64,000 nucleotides of DNA from Actinomycetes bacterium (GTDB lineage Bacteria; Actinomycetota; Acidimicrobiia; Acidimicrobiales; RAAP-2), in assembly GCA_021791145.1 (NCBI GenBank), contig JAJYXE010000035.1, positions 34,778 through 98,777 of the forward strand, written 5' to 3'. The position numbers and the translations under genes are program-made. The notes below the pieces were generated by a model. The model ran no database searches. It saw only the letters and a program-made list of their open reading frames with translations, and had not been told where the DNA came from. Within the stretch, counting starts at the first letter, position 1; each line of letters opens with the position of its first letter. Positions 1 through 9,440 of this stretch are shown one piece after another.

Positions 1-369
1 AAGGGACGTCTGCCCGAGGGTCAGCTCCAGCTCCGGATCCACAGCGACGATGTCACATGCGCATGTCACGATGCAGCTCTCCGCGACTCATGCTTTCGGC
101 GAGGAAGCCCCCGGGGCGCAGGGGCGTCGCTCCTCGATGGCGGTGGGCACCGGACGCTCCCTCCGGGCCACGAACAACACGAACAACACGAACAACGCTA
201 GGGAAGCTGACCGGTCGCGACCAGGGTCCAACGTCCCAGTCGTGACTGCAGCGGGAGGTCCTCACCAGGTCGACGGACGGCTGGGACGGCGCGGGACCTT
301 TGCCCCTTGCCAGAGGAACGACGGCGAGGTTCGCTGGCATCGGCAGGCCGAGACACGGGAGGAACGTCC
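1..369. other. Intergenic left edge with palindrome and 9-bp repeat
   Basis: No convincing complete gene lies here. Positions 55-66 form a perfect 12-bp palindrome (ACATGCGCATGT), and the heptamer ATGTCAC occurs on both sides of it (50-56 and 64-70), which could be an operator. Positions 170-196 hold three copies of the 9-mer ACGAACAAC. A minus-strand frame from a GTG near position 70 could read off the left edge as the start of a gene, but only about 20 codons are visible, so it is not called. Confidence 0.4.
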
Positions 370-819
370 ATGCTGGTGAGAGAGTTCCTGCACAAGGCTC
401 CCGTGACCGTTCCCCCCGAGTGCACCCTCGAGGAGGCAGCGACGCTCATGGCCCTCCACGACGTCGGGGCGCTGCTCGTGGTGAGCGAGGGCGCGCTCGT
501 GGGAGTCGTGACCGACCGCGACATCGTGGTGCGCGCAGTGGGTGCGGGGCTGGCTCCGAGCGCCCGCGTGGAGGAGGTCCTGACCGCTCATCCGGCGACG
601 ATCCAGGGATCGGTCGACATCGTCGATGCCTACCGGGTGCTCGAGAAGGCCGGTGTGCGACGCCTCCCGGTGCTCGAGGAGGGGGAGGTCGCAGGGATCG
701 TCTCTGTCGACGATCTGCTCCTCGCGCTGGTGCTCGAGTTGGGCGCGACGCTCTCACCGATCGCGAGGGAGACCCTCCGCCGGGACATCCCGATCGACAT
801 CGCGGGCCGCCCCGAATAG
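370..819 (+). CDS. CBS-domain pair protein
   Basis: The 149-residue protein is essentially one Bateman module made of two CBS domains (roughly residues 5-60 and 70-130). CBS pairs bind adenosyl nucleotides such as AMP, ATP or NAD and usually regulate a partner. Typical strand-helix signatures are visible: VGVVTDRDIVVRA in the first repeat and VAGIVSVDDLLLAL in the second. The ATG at 370 is preceded by GGGAGGAACGTCC, a good ribosome-binding site, so the longer frame opening at 307 is not favoured. It converges on a membrane protease that carries CBS domains, and a second CBS protein lies 1.6 kb downstream, suggesting a shared signal. The partner is unknown. Confidence 0.9.
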   Translation: MLVREFLHKAPVTVPPECTLEEAATLMALHDVGALLVVSEGALVGVVTDRDIVVRAVGAGLAPSARVEEVLTAHPATIQGSVDIVDAYRVLEKAGVRRLPVLEEGEVAGIVSVDDLLLALVLELGATLSPIARETLRRDIPIDIAGRPE

Positions 820-863
820 ATCGACGTCCTCTTGCCTGGCGATCGAGCCGCCAGCGCGCGTGG

Positions 864-1988
864 TCACCGACGCGCGCGGGGCGTCCAGCTGGTCGCACGT
901 TCCAGGTCGGCCAGGCTGACCACCCCGGCAAGGTTACCGGCATCGTCGAGCACCAACGCAGGGCGGCCCTGGTGCGAGAACATCCGCTCGACCACGAGGT
1001 CCGCCGGGTCGTCGGTCCGCGCCACCGGCACTGTGGCGATGGGGATGGCGACCTGGTCAGCCGTGGTCGTCTCGAGCTGGCCGGCGTGGAGCTTGCGGAT
1101 CGCTTGCGCCGTGAGGACGCCGGTCAAAGACCCCTCGTCGTCGGTGACGACGAGCGCGTCAGCGTCGGAGCGCCAGCGATGCAACGCCAGCGCGTCGGCA
1201 ACGCTGGACCGTCCGCGCACAGCCGGCGGGTCGGGGGTCATGACCTGGCGCACAGTCAGGCCGGAAAGGGTGCCCTGAAGAAGTGCGTACTGCTCCTCGG
1301 CACCGGCGGCCGCGTAGAGGAAGAACCCGATCAGTGCCGCCCACAAGGCGGTGATGCCCACGTAGAAGATCCCGAGGACGCCGAGAGCGACGAGGAGGAA
1401 GCCGAAGCCACGCCCCACGCGGGCGGCAGCCACCGCGGCACGCGTGCGGGCACCCCAGTGCCGCCACAGGGCTGCCCGCAGGACGCGCCCGCCGTCGAGC
1501 GGCGCTGCCGGGATCAGGTTGAAGAAGGCGAGGACCAGGTTGATCTCCCAGAGCCAGGTGAACGTGGCGACGACCAGACCGTGGGAGGCTGCCAAGGCCG
1601 CGAGCGCCGCGGCACCGGCGAAGACCCCCGCCAGCACGGCGCTCGTCGCAGGACCCGCTATGGCAACCCGGAAGTCCGCTCCCGGGGTGTGGGCCTCGCC
1701 CTCCAGCTGGGTGACGCCGCCGAACACGAACAGGGTGATGGACCTCACCGTGACACCGTTGTGCCTCGCCACGAGCGCGTGGGACGCTTCGTGGGCGAGC
1801 AGCGACAGCAAGAGGACGACTGCCCCCGCCACGCCCGCCACCCAGTCGCCAGCCCCCGCATGGCCCGGATGAGCCGGGAGCTGGTACTCGGCGAGCTCCC
1901 ACGCGAACAGGGCGAGGATGACGATGACGCTCCAGTGGACGCCCACCGCGATCCCGCGGACCGTGCAGAGGCGAACGCTCTGCCTCAT
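864..1988 (-). CDS. Site-2 protease (M50 family) with C-terminal CBS domains
   Basis: This is an integral membrane zinc metalloprotease of about 374 residues. The HEASH zinc motif is at residues 66-70, and the second metal-binding segment NLIPAAPLDGGR (Asp at about 165) follows, as in the Rip3/SpoIVFB-like branch. Several hydrophobic helices surround both motifs. The last 130 residues form two CBS domains facing the cytoplasm. Family members cleave substrates such as anti-sigma factors or proproteins within the membrane, with CBS domains tuning activity by nucleotide level. The ATG at 1988 is chosen because GGGGGA lies 9 bases upstream; an in-frame TTG at 2009 is the alternative. The substrate is not evident from neighbours. 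Confidence 0.9.
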   Translation of the reverse strand: MRQSVRLCTVRGIAVGVHWSVIVILALFAWELAEYQLPAHPGHAGAGDWVAGVAGAVVLLLSLLAHEASHALVARHNGVTVRSITLFVFGGVTQLEGEAHTPGADFRVAIAGPATSAVLAGVFAGAAALAALAASHGLVVATFTWLWEINLVLAFFNLIPAAPLDGGRVLRAALWRHWGARTRAAVAAARVGRGFGFLLVALGVLGIFYVGITALWAALIGFFLYAAAGAEEQYALLQGTLSGLTVRQVMTPDPPAVRGRSSVADALALHRWRSDADALVVTDDEGSLTGVLTAQAIRKLHAGQLETTTADQVAIPIATVPVARTDDPADLVVERMFSHQGRPALVLDDAGNLAGVVSLADLERATSWTPRARR

Positions 1989-2433
1989 CGGCGCGCGTCC
2001 CCCGAGCAAACCGGGCGCCTGTGCAGCGGCCTGTAGGTCGGCGCTCTCACCTGTGCTCGCCCGCGAGCTCGCGGCGCGGCATGCGCCGTCGCGTCGAGGG
2101 CTCGTTCACCCGAAGACGAGAGAGGGGGCACGTCTCTCCTCGTAGATCCTCGTAGGATTCGTGTTGCGTCGACTGTGCGGCACGCCAGGAGACGGTTCGT
2201 AGGGGCGAACGTCACCTGCCGGGTCGCTGGCGAGGCGAGCAGGGACTGGAGCAACCACAACCGCCCCGAGCGCAGCGGGGACCGACGGCCTCGTGCGGAG
2301 CGGACGCCGCTACGGCCATCCGGCCCAGCCTGATCGGATGAATGGTGACCTTGGCCTCTTCGGCGTCCCTCGGGACCGATCCACGATCGTCTCGACGAGC
2401 GGATGCTCGCCGTCGTAGTCCCGGAGGTTCACG
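1989..2433. other. Intergenic region between divergent protease and CBS genes
   Basis: This 445-bp divergent spacer has no supported gene. It holds a short direct repeat, CCTCGTAG, twice near 2138-2156. It presumably carries the promoters for the protease and the downstream CBS protein, but no clear hexamer pair could be assigned. Confidence 0.4.
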
Positions 2434-2859
2434 ATGAGCCAACTCAGCGAATTCGTACGCAAGCCGGTGTTCGCCTGCTCGCCCGGCGCCACGCTGGCGA
2501 TGGCCGCCCAGGAGATGGACACCCACAACGTCGGGAGCCTGGTCGTCACCGACCGCGACGACCGGATCCTGGGGATGATCACCGATCGCGACATCGCGCT
2601 CGCGATCGGTCGCGGGAGCACCCCGGACACTCCGGTGGACCGGGTCAGCACCCACGGGGTCGTCACCATCCGGGCCGACAGCGACGTCCACGACGCAGCG
2701 GCCCTCATGGGCGCCAAGGGTGTCTGGCGGCTGCCGGTCACTGACGACGGCGGCCGCCCTGTCGGCATGCTCAGCCTCAACGACGTCTTCGGCTACCTGG
2801 TGCACGAGACCGAGAGCCTGTCCCTGGCTGCGCACGCCCACCGGGCCCCCCGGCTCTAG
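2434..2859 (+). CDS. CBS-domain pair protein
   Basis: This 141-residue protein is again a single Bateman module: CBS1 spans about residues 8-62 (ending ILGMITDRDIALAI) and CBS2 about 70-130 (ending PVGMLSLNDVFGYL). It resembles the CBS protein at 370-819 in size and layout but is clearly diverged, so the two are ancient paralogues at most. The ATG at 2434 has CCCGGAGG about 7 bases upstream. Such stand-alone proteins bind adenine nucleotides and act as energy sensors or chaperones for partner enzymes. It converges on zwf with a 21-bp gap. No specific target can be named. Confidence 0.9.
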   Translation: MSQLSEFVRKPVFACSPGATLAMAAQEMDTHNVGSLVVTDRDDRILGMITDRDIALAIGRGSTPDTPVDRVSTHGVVTIRADSDVHDAAALMGAKGVWRLPVTDDGGRPVGMLSLNDVFGYLVHETESLSLAAHAHRAPRL

Positions 2860-2880
2860 GGGCCAGCTTCGGCGCCCGGG

Positions 2881-4299
2881 TCACCCGGCGGGATGGCGGG
2901 GGGCAGGGTTGTGCCAGCGGCCGTGGGGGGCGATGAGCGCGTCCGCCTCGTCGGGTCCCCAGCTGCCCGGCGCGTACGGCAGGGCAGCTGCGTGGTGCTC
3001 GAGGACGGGGTCGACGACGGCCCAGGCTGCTTCGACGACGTCCTGTCGGGTGAACAGGGACCCGTCTCCTGCCAGGGCGTCGCCGAGGAGGCGCTCGTAG
3101 GGCTGCTCCTCGCTGGGCGGGGCCTCGAGCAGGGAGAGCTCGCGCTGGTCGCCCAGGAACTGCTCTCCTGGTCGCTTCACGCGCGCTGCCAGCGCGATCA
3201 CCGGGCGAGGCGACAACCCGAAGCGCAGGTAGTTGGCTCGGCTGCCCCGAGCCACGGCGTCCTCGAAGAGGGGCTGTGGAGTCGGCTGCAGCTCGACGAG
3301 GACCTCCGTCGCGGTCTCGGCGAGGCACTTCCCCGACCGCAGGTACCACGGGACACCGGCCCAGCGCCACGACTCGATGCGCAGACGGAGGGCGCAGAAG
3401 GTCTCGACGTCGGAGTCCTTGGCCACCCCCGGCTCATCGCGGTAGCCGGTGAACTGGCCCCGGACGACATCGCCGGGCGAGAGCGGTCGCATCGCCTTGA
3501 AGATGTTGAGCTTCTCGGTCTGCACGGCGTCCATCCCCCGGTACGCGGGCGGCTCCATGGCGAGCAGCGCCACGATCTGGAAGAGGTGGTTTTCGATCAC
3601 GTCCCTTAGGCAGCCGACGCTTTCGTAGAAGGCGCCCCGCCCCTCCACGCCGAACTGCTCGGCCAAGGTGATCTGGACGCTGGCGACGTAGTTGCGGTTC
3701 CAGATCGGCTCCAAGAAGGAGTTGGCGAAGCGGAAGTAGAGGAGGTTCATGATCTCCTCCTTGCCGAGGAAGTGATCGATGCGGAAGATCGCTGACTCTG
3801 GGAAGGCCGAGGCCAGCGCCTCGTCGAGCGCTTTGGCCGAGGCGAGATCGCGCCCGAAGGGCTTCTCCACGATCACCCTTGCGCCGTCGGTCAGCCCGGC
3901 AGCTTGCAGCCCCTGGACCACGGTCGCAAACAGCGACGGTGGCACCGCGAGGTAGTGGGCGGGGTGCCGCGCGGTGCCGAGCTGCTGGTGGAGCTGGTCG
4001 AACGTGCGCGGGTCGCCGTAGTCGCCGTCGACGTAGCGAAGCAGCGACAAGAGCCGGTCGAGGGCACCCGTGTCGTCCACGCCGGTCAGGGTCCGCGCGA
4101 CGCTGTCGCGTGCGCGGTCCCGGAGCTGCGCCAAGTCCCACCCCGAGGACGCGATCCCGATCACCGGGACAGACAGCGTGCGGCGCTTCACCATCTCGTA
4201 GAGCGCGGGGAAGATCATCTTGTGGGCCAGATCACCCGTGGCGCCGAAGAACACGAACGCGTCTGCAGCCCGCGTGCCCTCGCCGGCGCTGTCGGTCAC
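2881..4299 (-). CDS. zwf: Glucose-6-phosphate 1-dehydrogenase
   Basis: This cytoplasmic enzyme oxidises glucose 6-phosphate to 6-phosphogluconolactone with NADP+ (sometimes NAD+), the entry step of the oxidative pentose phosphate pathway. The dinucleotide motif GATGDLAHK is at residues 19-27, EKPFGRD at 145-151 and the catalytic signature RIDHFLGKE at 173-181. At 472 residues it is slightly shorter than typical members (480-510) but lacks no known motif. The GTG start at 4299 follows a strong GAGGAGG site. No opcA, tal, tkt or gnd gene is next to it, unlike in many actinobacteria where zwf sits in a pentose phosphate cluster. Confidence 0.96.
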   Translation of the reverse strand: MTDSAGEGTRAADAFVFFGATGDLAHKMIFPALYEMVKRRTLSVPVIGIASSGWDLAQLRDRARDSVARTLTGVDDTGALDRLLSLLRYVDGDYGDPRTFDQLHQQLGTARHPAHYLAVPPSLFATVVQGLQAAGLTDGARVIVEKPFGRDLASAKALDEALASAFPESAIFRIDHFLGKEEIMNLLYFRFANSFLEPIWNRNYVASVQITLAEQFGVEGRGAFYESVGCLRDVIENHLFQIVALLAMEPPAYRGMDAVQTEKLNIFKAMRPLSPGDVVRGQFTGYRDEPGVAKDSDVETFCALRLRIESWRWAGVPWYLRSGKCLAETATEVLVELQPTPQPLFEDAVARGSRANYLRFGLSPRPVIALAARVKRPGEQFLGDQRELSLLEAPPSEEQPYERLLGDALAGDGSLFTRQDVVEAAWAVVDPVLEHHAAALPYAPGSWGPDEADALIAPHGRWHNPAPRHPAG

Positions 4300-4536
4300 C
4301 TCGGCCTCCTCGGTACGAGGATCGGCGTTGTCACGCCGTCAGCGTGCACCCGGCGTCGCACACGAGCGACGAACCGATGGGGGGGAGGCGAACAGGCCAT
4401 GGGTTGCAACATAGGCGAGGAGCGTTGCGGGCGCGACGAAGTCGACGACGGGGAGGATCCACGAGGATCGGGTCGCTGACACGAAATGGCGAGCACCCCG
4501 CCTCTCCCGGGGCCTGTCCACGAGCAGGCGGCGTGC

Positions 4537-5661
4537 TCAGGCGCCTCGGCGAGAAGATGGTCCGAAGTACTGCTCGACCGCCTCCGCCGTCCCCTCGGCG
4601 ATCGCCGCGTGCCCGGCCTCGCTGACGGCGATCGAACCCTCGAAGGGGTCCGAGACGAACAGCGGCTCGATGAGCGCGCCAGGCATCTCGCTCGGCGTTG
4701 TGAACCATCCTGGGTCGGCGGGTCCGAGGAGCAGGAGGTGGCGATAGGTGGCCGCGACTGTTGTGAGCGGGACGCCCCCCAGTGTTGTGTCGGGCTGGAC
4801 GCCGTCGTCGGGGATCTGCCACCCGTGGGCGTTCATCCGAGCGAGCACGTCGTGCTGGAGGAGAGTGGCCAGCCGCAGGCTCTTGGCGGCGAAGGGCCTG
4901 GACGCGTCGTACGCGGTGACGCTGCCGGCGTCCTTGGGGGATGTGCCCGCGTCGAGGTAGATCCCGACGAGGATTGTCGCCCGCGCGAGGTTGGCGCAGG
5001 CGTCCCGTGCGGCGATGTCCGCCCTGGCCCCTGCCACCGACAGCGCCCCGCTTGTGAGGTCCGAGGGCGTCAGTCGCACCACGCTGGTGTCGGCGGTGCG
5101 CGACACGACGACCCGGAACCCCGCGGACCGGAGCAGGTTCATGGTCTCGAGCTCGATGGTGAGGTTCTCGCCTGCCTCGTAGATCACCTTTCCTGTCTCG
5201 GTCACACCCCTCCCGCCGGGGTCGATGCCGCCGTGACCGGCGTCGAGGAAGACGGTGTGGTGGTTGGGGGGACCTGCCGGCGCGAACGCGACACATGCTC
5301 CGCGGGCGAAGCGCGCGGGGGCGAGCGGTGCGCCGCCCGCGGTCGACGTCGACATGGTCGCCGGGGCGTTCGCCCCGGCGGCGCCCCGCCCTCCGGGTGA
5401 CCCCGACGCGCCCGACGCGCCCGCCGCACCCGACGCGCCCGCCTTCGCGCGCGGGGCGTTCGACCCTCCACCCGTGAGGAGCAGGGCAACCACGAGCAGC
5501 ACGAGCGCCGCCGGTGCCGCCATCGCGAGCGTCCGGCGCCGGCGCAGCCTCGCTGGGCGCGGAGCCCCGGGAGAGTCCGAGGCGCCGCGGGCGGCTCGGC
5601 CGGCGTCCTTGGCGTGCGCCCGCCGCTGGTGAGTCCCCCGGCGCCGCTCCGCATCCGGCAT
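4537..5661 (-). CDS. N-acetylmuramoyl-L-alanine amidase-like protein (Amidase_3)
   Basis: The 374-residue protein has an Arg-rich cytoplasmic N-terminus, one membrane anchor at about residues 46-64, a Gly/Ala/Ser-rich linker with short repeats, and an extracytoplasmic Amidase_3 fold. The first zinc ligand is in DAGHGG (His143) and the second in GENLTIEL (Glu165). The C-terminal segment LIEPLFVSDPFE keeps the glutamate normally found in VEVGFLSN. The usual third ligand, in SIHxN, is replaced by GIYLDAG (Tyr235), so activity on peptidoglycan is uncertain. A longer frame upstream would overlap the acyltransferase gene; the ATG at 5661 gives a 29-bp gap to it. Confidence 0.8.
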   Translation of the reverse strand: MPDAERRRGTHQRRAHAKDAGRAARGASDSPGAPRPARLRRRRTLAMAAPAALVLLVVALLLTGGGSNAPRAKAGASGAAGASGASGSPGGRGAAGANAPATMSTSTAGGAPLAPARFARGACVAFAPAGPPNHHTVFLDAGHGGIDPGGRGVTETGKVIYEAGENLTIELETMNLLRSAGFRVVVSRTADTSVVRLTPSDLTSGALSVAGARADIAARDACANLARATILVGIYLDAGTSPKDAGSVTAYDASRPFAAKSLRLATLLQHDVLARMNAHGWQIPDDGVQPDTTLGGVPLTTVAATYRHLLLLGPADPGWFTTPSEMPGALIEPLFVSDPFEGSIAVSEAGHAAIAEGTAEAVEQYFGPSSRRGA

Positions 5662-5690
5662 CGGCTGAGACGGTAGTGCGCCTGCCGGCG

Positions 5691-7643
5691 CTAGTTCGAA
5701 CGAAGGGTGCGGGGGCCGCCCCGGGTGCCGCCGCCCCGGGTGCTGCCGCTCCGGGTGCTGCCGGACGCCGGGCGCGAGGCGGGCTCGGGAGGCGGTGTCT
5801 CGAGCGCGTGGACGAGCAGGGATGCGTAGTACTGCGCGCCCTGGGGGTCGAGATGGACGCCGTCGGGATAGAAGTACTGCGGCGTGCTTGCCGAGAGCGC
5901 GTACCAGTTGACCATCGTCGTGTGGGGGTAGGTGCGCGCCACTTGCGCGATGTTCTGGTTCACGGCTTGCTCCCACGGGCGTGTCTCACGCGTGTTGACG
6001 AGCACGATGCGCCGCATGGGCCCGAGCGAGCGAAGGAGCGTCTCGAGCTGTGTCACGCTGAAGTACCCGTTGGTGCCGAGCTCGAGGATGAGCTCGTCGC
6101 CCACGTCACCGTCTTGCTTGAGCTGGGGCACCTCGGCCTGGACCTGGTAGAGCTGCTGGCCGATCTGCGCGTCGATCACTGCACCGGGCAGCAGCTTGCT
6201 GATGTACGGCGCGGCGTCCACCATGATCGAGTCGCCGATGATCGTGACGCCTCTCCCGGCAGGGACGGTCGTCGGGGTCGTGGGCTCCGAGCCGCCGGGC
6301 AGGCCCGGCCCCGTTCCACCGGTGCCGCGTGGGGGGTCGTGGGGGAGGGTGCCGGTCGCCGGCGTGACGCTTCGGGGCGACGGCACGATGCTCTTCGTGG
6401 CCTCAGGGATGGGCGTCGCGCCCGTGATCACGCCTGACAGCCCGAGCGAACAGATCAGGCCACAGCCGAGCACTGCGCCGGTCGCGCCCCAGGCCTGCCT
6501 CCCCGGGACGAGGCGCGCCCACTCCCTCTTGCGCCACGCGTCCCGTGCCTCCTGCCAGCGACGGCCCAGCGCGCCGTGGCGCACGGGCTCCTCCACGAAG
6601 TGCCACGAGAGGCCCGCGGCGACGAAGATGCCGACGACCTGGAGGACGTCGCGAACGACGTCCTGCTTCGCGCCCTGCGGCGTGGTGAGCACGATGACCG
6701 GCAGTGACCACAGGTAGATCCCGTAGGAGCGCTCGCCGATCCAGCGCAGCGGACCCACCCCGAGGACCCGCGCGACCCGCGCGCCCGGATGGACGCAGAC
6801 GGCGATGAGGATGGCGGTGAGCACCGAGAGCAGGGCCATGCCGCCGCGGTACACGAAGGGGTCGTACTGGCCGGTCTGCCAGTACATCACGACGATGCCG
6901 AGCAGGGCCGCACCCCCGGTGAGCTCCAGCAACGAGCGCGCCCTCGGCGTGATGGGACCGAAGCGCTGGCTGCGCGGCCAGACCAGCGCGAGCGCCGCGC
7001 CGATGAGGAGCTCGAAGGCCCTCGTGTCGGTCCCGTCGTAGACACGCGTCGGGTCGGCGTAGGGAACGAACAGGAGCGCCATCTCGACAACGGAGGCCGC
7101 GGCGAGCACGAGGCAGCCGGCGACGAGCACCCGCCGGTCGCGGACCCAGTGCAGCGCGGCGAGGAGCGCAAAGGGCCACACGAGGTAGAACTGCTCTTCG
7201 ATCGCGAGCGACCAGAGGTGGCCGAGCGGGGAGGGCGGCCCGTACTGGGCGAAGTACGAGACGTGGTGGAAGATGTACCACCAGTTGCTGTAGTAGAAGA
7301 CCGCCGGCAGCATGTCGCCGCGAAGCGTGGGGAGCTGCGCCCTGTCGAGCAAGGTCGCCCAGGCGACGGTCACGAGCAGCATCACGAACAGGGCCGGGAG
7401 CAGCCTCCGGGCCCGGCGCAGCCAGAACTGCCCGAACGAGCGCGCCCCGCGCTTGCGGATCGCCGCGACGAGGAGGTCGGTGATCAGGTAGCCGGAGAGG
7501 ACGAAGAAGACGCCGACGCCGAGCAGCCCGCCGCTCGCCCACCCCAGATCGAGATGGTACGCGACGACCCCGAGGACGGCGACCGCGCGGATGCCGTCCA
7601 AGCCTGCGTTGTAGGTGCTTGATCCTTCGACTGGTCGGGGCAT
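5691..7643 (-). CDS. Acyltransferase-3 membrane protein fused to SGNH hydrolase domain
   Basis: This 650-residue protein joins a membrane O-acyltransferase (about residues 10-380, ten or so helices, catalytic-type His30 in VVAYH) to an extracytoplasmic SGNH domain. The latter has GDS with Ser472 and the DGVH segment with Asp594 and His597. Proteins of this OafA/YrhL architecture transfer acetyl or other acyl groups to cell-surface polysaccharide, peptidoglycan or lipids. The substrate is unknown. The last 30 residues are Ser/Arg/Gly-rich and are encoded partly by a 15-bp tandem repeat. It lies directly upstream of the amidase-like gene on the same strand, which favours a cell-wall role. Confidence 0.9.
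   Translation of the reverse strand: MPRPVEGSSTYNAGLDGIRAVAVLGVVAYHLDLGWASGGLLGVGVFFVLSGYLITDLLVAAIRKRGARSFGQFWLRRARRLLPALFVMLLVTVAWATLLDRAQLPTLRGDMLPAVFYYSNWWYIFHHVSYFAQYGPPSPLGHLWSLAIEEQFYLVWPFALLAALHWVRDRRVLVAGCLVLAAASVVEMALLFVPYADPTRVYDGTDTRAFELLIGAALALVWPRSQRFGPITPRARSLLELTGGAALLGIVVMYWQTGQYDPFVYRGGMALLSVLTAILIAVCVHPGARVARVLGVGPLRWIGERSYGIYLWSLPVIVLTTPQGAKQDVVRDVLQVVGIFVAAGLSWHFVEEPVRHGALGRRWQEARDAWRKREWARLVPGRQAWGATGAVLGCGLICSLGLSGVITGATPIPEATKSIVPSPRSVTPATGTLPHDPPRGTGGTGPGLPGGSEPTTPTTVPAGRGVTIIGDSIMVDAAPYISKLLPGAVIDAQIGQQLYQVQAEVPQLKQDGDVGDELILELGTNGYFSVTQLETLLRSLGPMRRIVLVNTRETRPWEQAVNQNIAQVARTYPHTTMVNWYALSASTPQYFYPDGVHLDPQGAQYYASLLVHALETPPPEPASRPASGSTRSGSTRGGGTRGGPRTLRSN
5715..5759. 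repeat. 15-bp tandem repeat, 3 copies
   Basis: Three copies of GCCGCCCCGGGTGCY, with one to two substitutions, lie in the 3' end of the acyltransferase gene and encode part of its Ser/Thr/Gly/Arg-rich tail. The unit length keeps the reading frame. Confidence 0.85.
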
Positions 7644-7955
7644 CTGCTACCGGAGTTGGTCGTCGCAGGCACGTGCCCAAGGGCACGGGCCGCGAGGTTC
7701 GCGTGCTCTCCGATGGTGACAGGCATCGGAGGGGAAGTCGAGACACCCCGAGGAATTCCGCGTGCATGCAGCGTGGATCGGCGCGGCGGCACGTATCTGT
7801 GGTGCCAACCAGGAGCCGCCCTGCTGACGGTGCCGGCAGCGCGACGCGCCGAGGGGCGGCCGTGGGCGGCGCTGCCCACGAGGGAGCAACGCCGGGGAAC
7901 ACGGCAGGTTACGGCGTGACGCCTAACCTCGGAGCTGTGGGGGTGACCCGGCGAG
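7644..7955. other. Divergent intergenic region
   Basis: This 312-bp spacer separates the acyltransferase and the MFS transporter. Frames across it have no family resemblance. TAACCT at 7924-7929 is a possible -10 element for the transporter. Nothing else is recognisable. Confidence 0.4.
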
Positions 7956-9440
7956 ATGGGTGACTCGGCCGCGATGGAGACGAGGGTGCGGACCTTCCGC
8001 TGGAACGACCTCTCGCTCGTCTCCGTCGCGCTCCTCGCGCTCGCGTCGGGGTTCGGCCAGTTCGGTGCGGTGGCCGCGCTCGGTGACGTGTCCAAGACCT
8101 TTGGCCACTTGGTCCACGGGGCCACGTTCGCCGACGAAGCGGGGTTGTCGGGGACGGTGATCGGCGTCGGGCTGGCGATCATCCGTGCGGCGTCCCTCCT
8201 CGGCCTCCCGCTGGCCTCGCTCGCGGACCGGTTCGGCCGCAAGCCGATGCTCGCCTCGACGTGCGCCGTCGGGCTCGCGCTGACGGTCCTCACCGCGCTG
8301 AGCCCCACGTACTGGTGGTTCGTCGCGATCTTCGCCCTCGGCCGCCCGTTCCTGAGCGCGACCGTCGGGCTCACCCAGGTGAGCGCGGTGGAGCTCACCA
8401 CCTCGAACGACCGGGCGAAGGCGGTCTCGCTCATGGCTGCGGGGTACGCGGTCGGCGCCGGGCTGGCGGCGATCGTGCACAGCCTCGCCGAGAAGTCGCT
8501 CGGCTTCCGCGGGATCTTCGCGTTGGCGGTGGTGCCCCTCGTCCTCCTCCCCCTGCTCCTCCGCAAGGTCGCAGAGCCCGACCGCTTCGCGAGGGTCGAG
8601 GTCGCAGGGAGCGGTGCCGAGCCCGTCCTCGGGCCCGTCGCCCGGCCGTACCGCCGGCGGCTCGTGGTCGTGGCGGTGCTCGCGTTCTGCGTGTCGGTGA
8701 TCACCGGCCCGGCCAACAGCCTCGTCTTCATCTACGCGCAGGACTTCTTGCACCTGAGCGGGATCGTCACGAGCGGGATGGTGGTCGCCGCGGGTGTGGC
8801 GGGTCTCGGAGGTCTGCTCCTCGGCCGGTGGATGGCCGACCGGCTCGGCCGCCGCCCGACGGTCGCGGTGTCGATGGCAGGCATGGCGGTCTTCGGCACC
8901 CTTGCCTACTCCGGGCCGTCATGGGCCCTCTTCTTCGGCTACGTCGCCGGGGTCACCTGTGGGGCGGTGTTCGCGCCGGCGGGGGGCTCGCTCGCCAACG
9001 AGCTGTTCCCCACCTCCGTGCGGGCGTCGGTCGCCGGGTGGTACATCGCGGCGGGCGTGGTGGGCGCCGTCGTGGGGCTCCTCGTGTTCGGGCTGGTGGC
9101 AGACGTCCGAGGCGCGTCGAACCACCTGGAGGTCGCCGCGGCCGTGGTGTTCCTGCCGATGATCCTCACGACCGGCTTCCTCCTGCTCCTGCCCGAGACG
9201 AAGGGCAAGGAGCTCGAAGAGCTCTGGCCGGAGCTCTCGACCCCCTCGACCGTCTCGACCGCCGAGGAGGTAGCCGGCGAGCGCTCATCGGGCGAAGACG
9301 TGGACCCCCACCCACACCCAGCCGAGCACGACCAGCGCGCGGAGCCAGGTCCGGTCGCCGAGCGCGTCCCGGATCAGCGCCGAGGGACGGCCGACGCGCC
9401 CGCGACCGATCCTCGCGCCCCACGCGGAGAGGAGCCATAG
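7956..9440 (+). CDS. MFS transporter
   Basis: This 494-residue major facilitator has about twelve hydrophobic helices. The loop 2-3 signature reads LADRFGRKPM and its second-half counterpart MADRLGRRPT; the end of the core, PETKGKELEEL, is the sugar-porter/aromatic-acid-type C-terminal motif. The substrate cannot be told. The last 60 or so residues (SGEDVDPHPHP onward) have no family counterpart and are read across the antisense of a small membrane-protein gene (9285-9500), suggesting loss of an ancestral stop codon. The ATG at 7956 lacks a clear ribosome site; an in-frame ATG at 7974 is possible. Confidence 0.88.
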   Translation: MGDSAAMETRVRTFRWNDLSLVSVALLALASGFGQFGAVAALGDVSKTFGHLVHGATFADEAGLSGTVIGVGLAIIRAASLLGLPLASLADRFGRKPMLASTCAVGLALTVLTALSPTYWWFVAIFALGRPFLSATVGLTQVSAVELTTSNDRAKAVSLMAAGYAVGAGLAAIVHSLAEKSLGFRGIFALAVVPLVLLPLLLRKVAEPDRFARVEVAGSGAEPVLGPVARPYRRRLVVVAVLAFCVSVITGPANSLVFIYAQDFLHLSGIVTSGMVVAAGVAGLGGLLLGRWMADRLGRRPTVAVSMAGMAVFGTLAYSGPSWALFFGYVAGVTCGAVFAPAGGSLANELFPTSVRASVAGWYIAAGVVGAVVGLLVFGLVADVRGASNHLEVAAAVVFLPMILTTGFLLLLPETKGKELEELWPELSTPSTVSTAEEVAGERSSGEDVDPHPHPAEHDQRAEPGPVAERVPDQRRGTADAPATDPRAPRGEEP

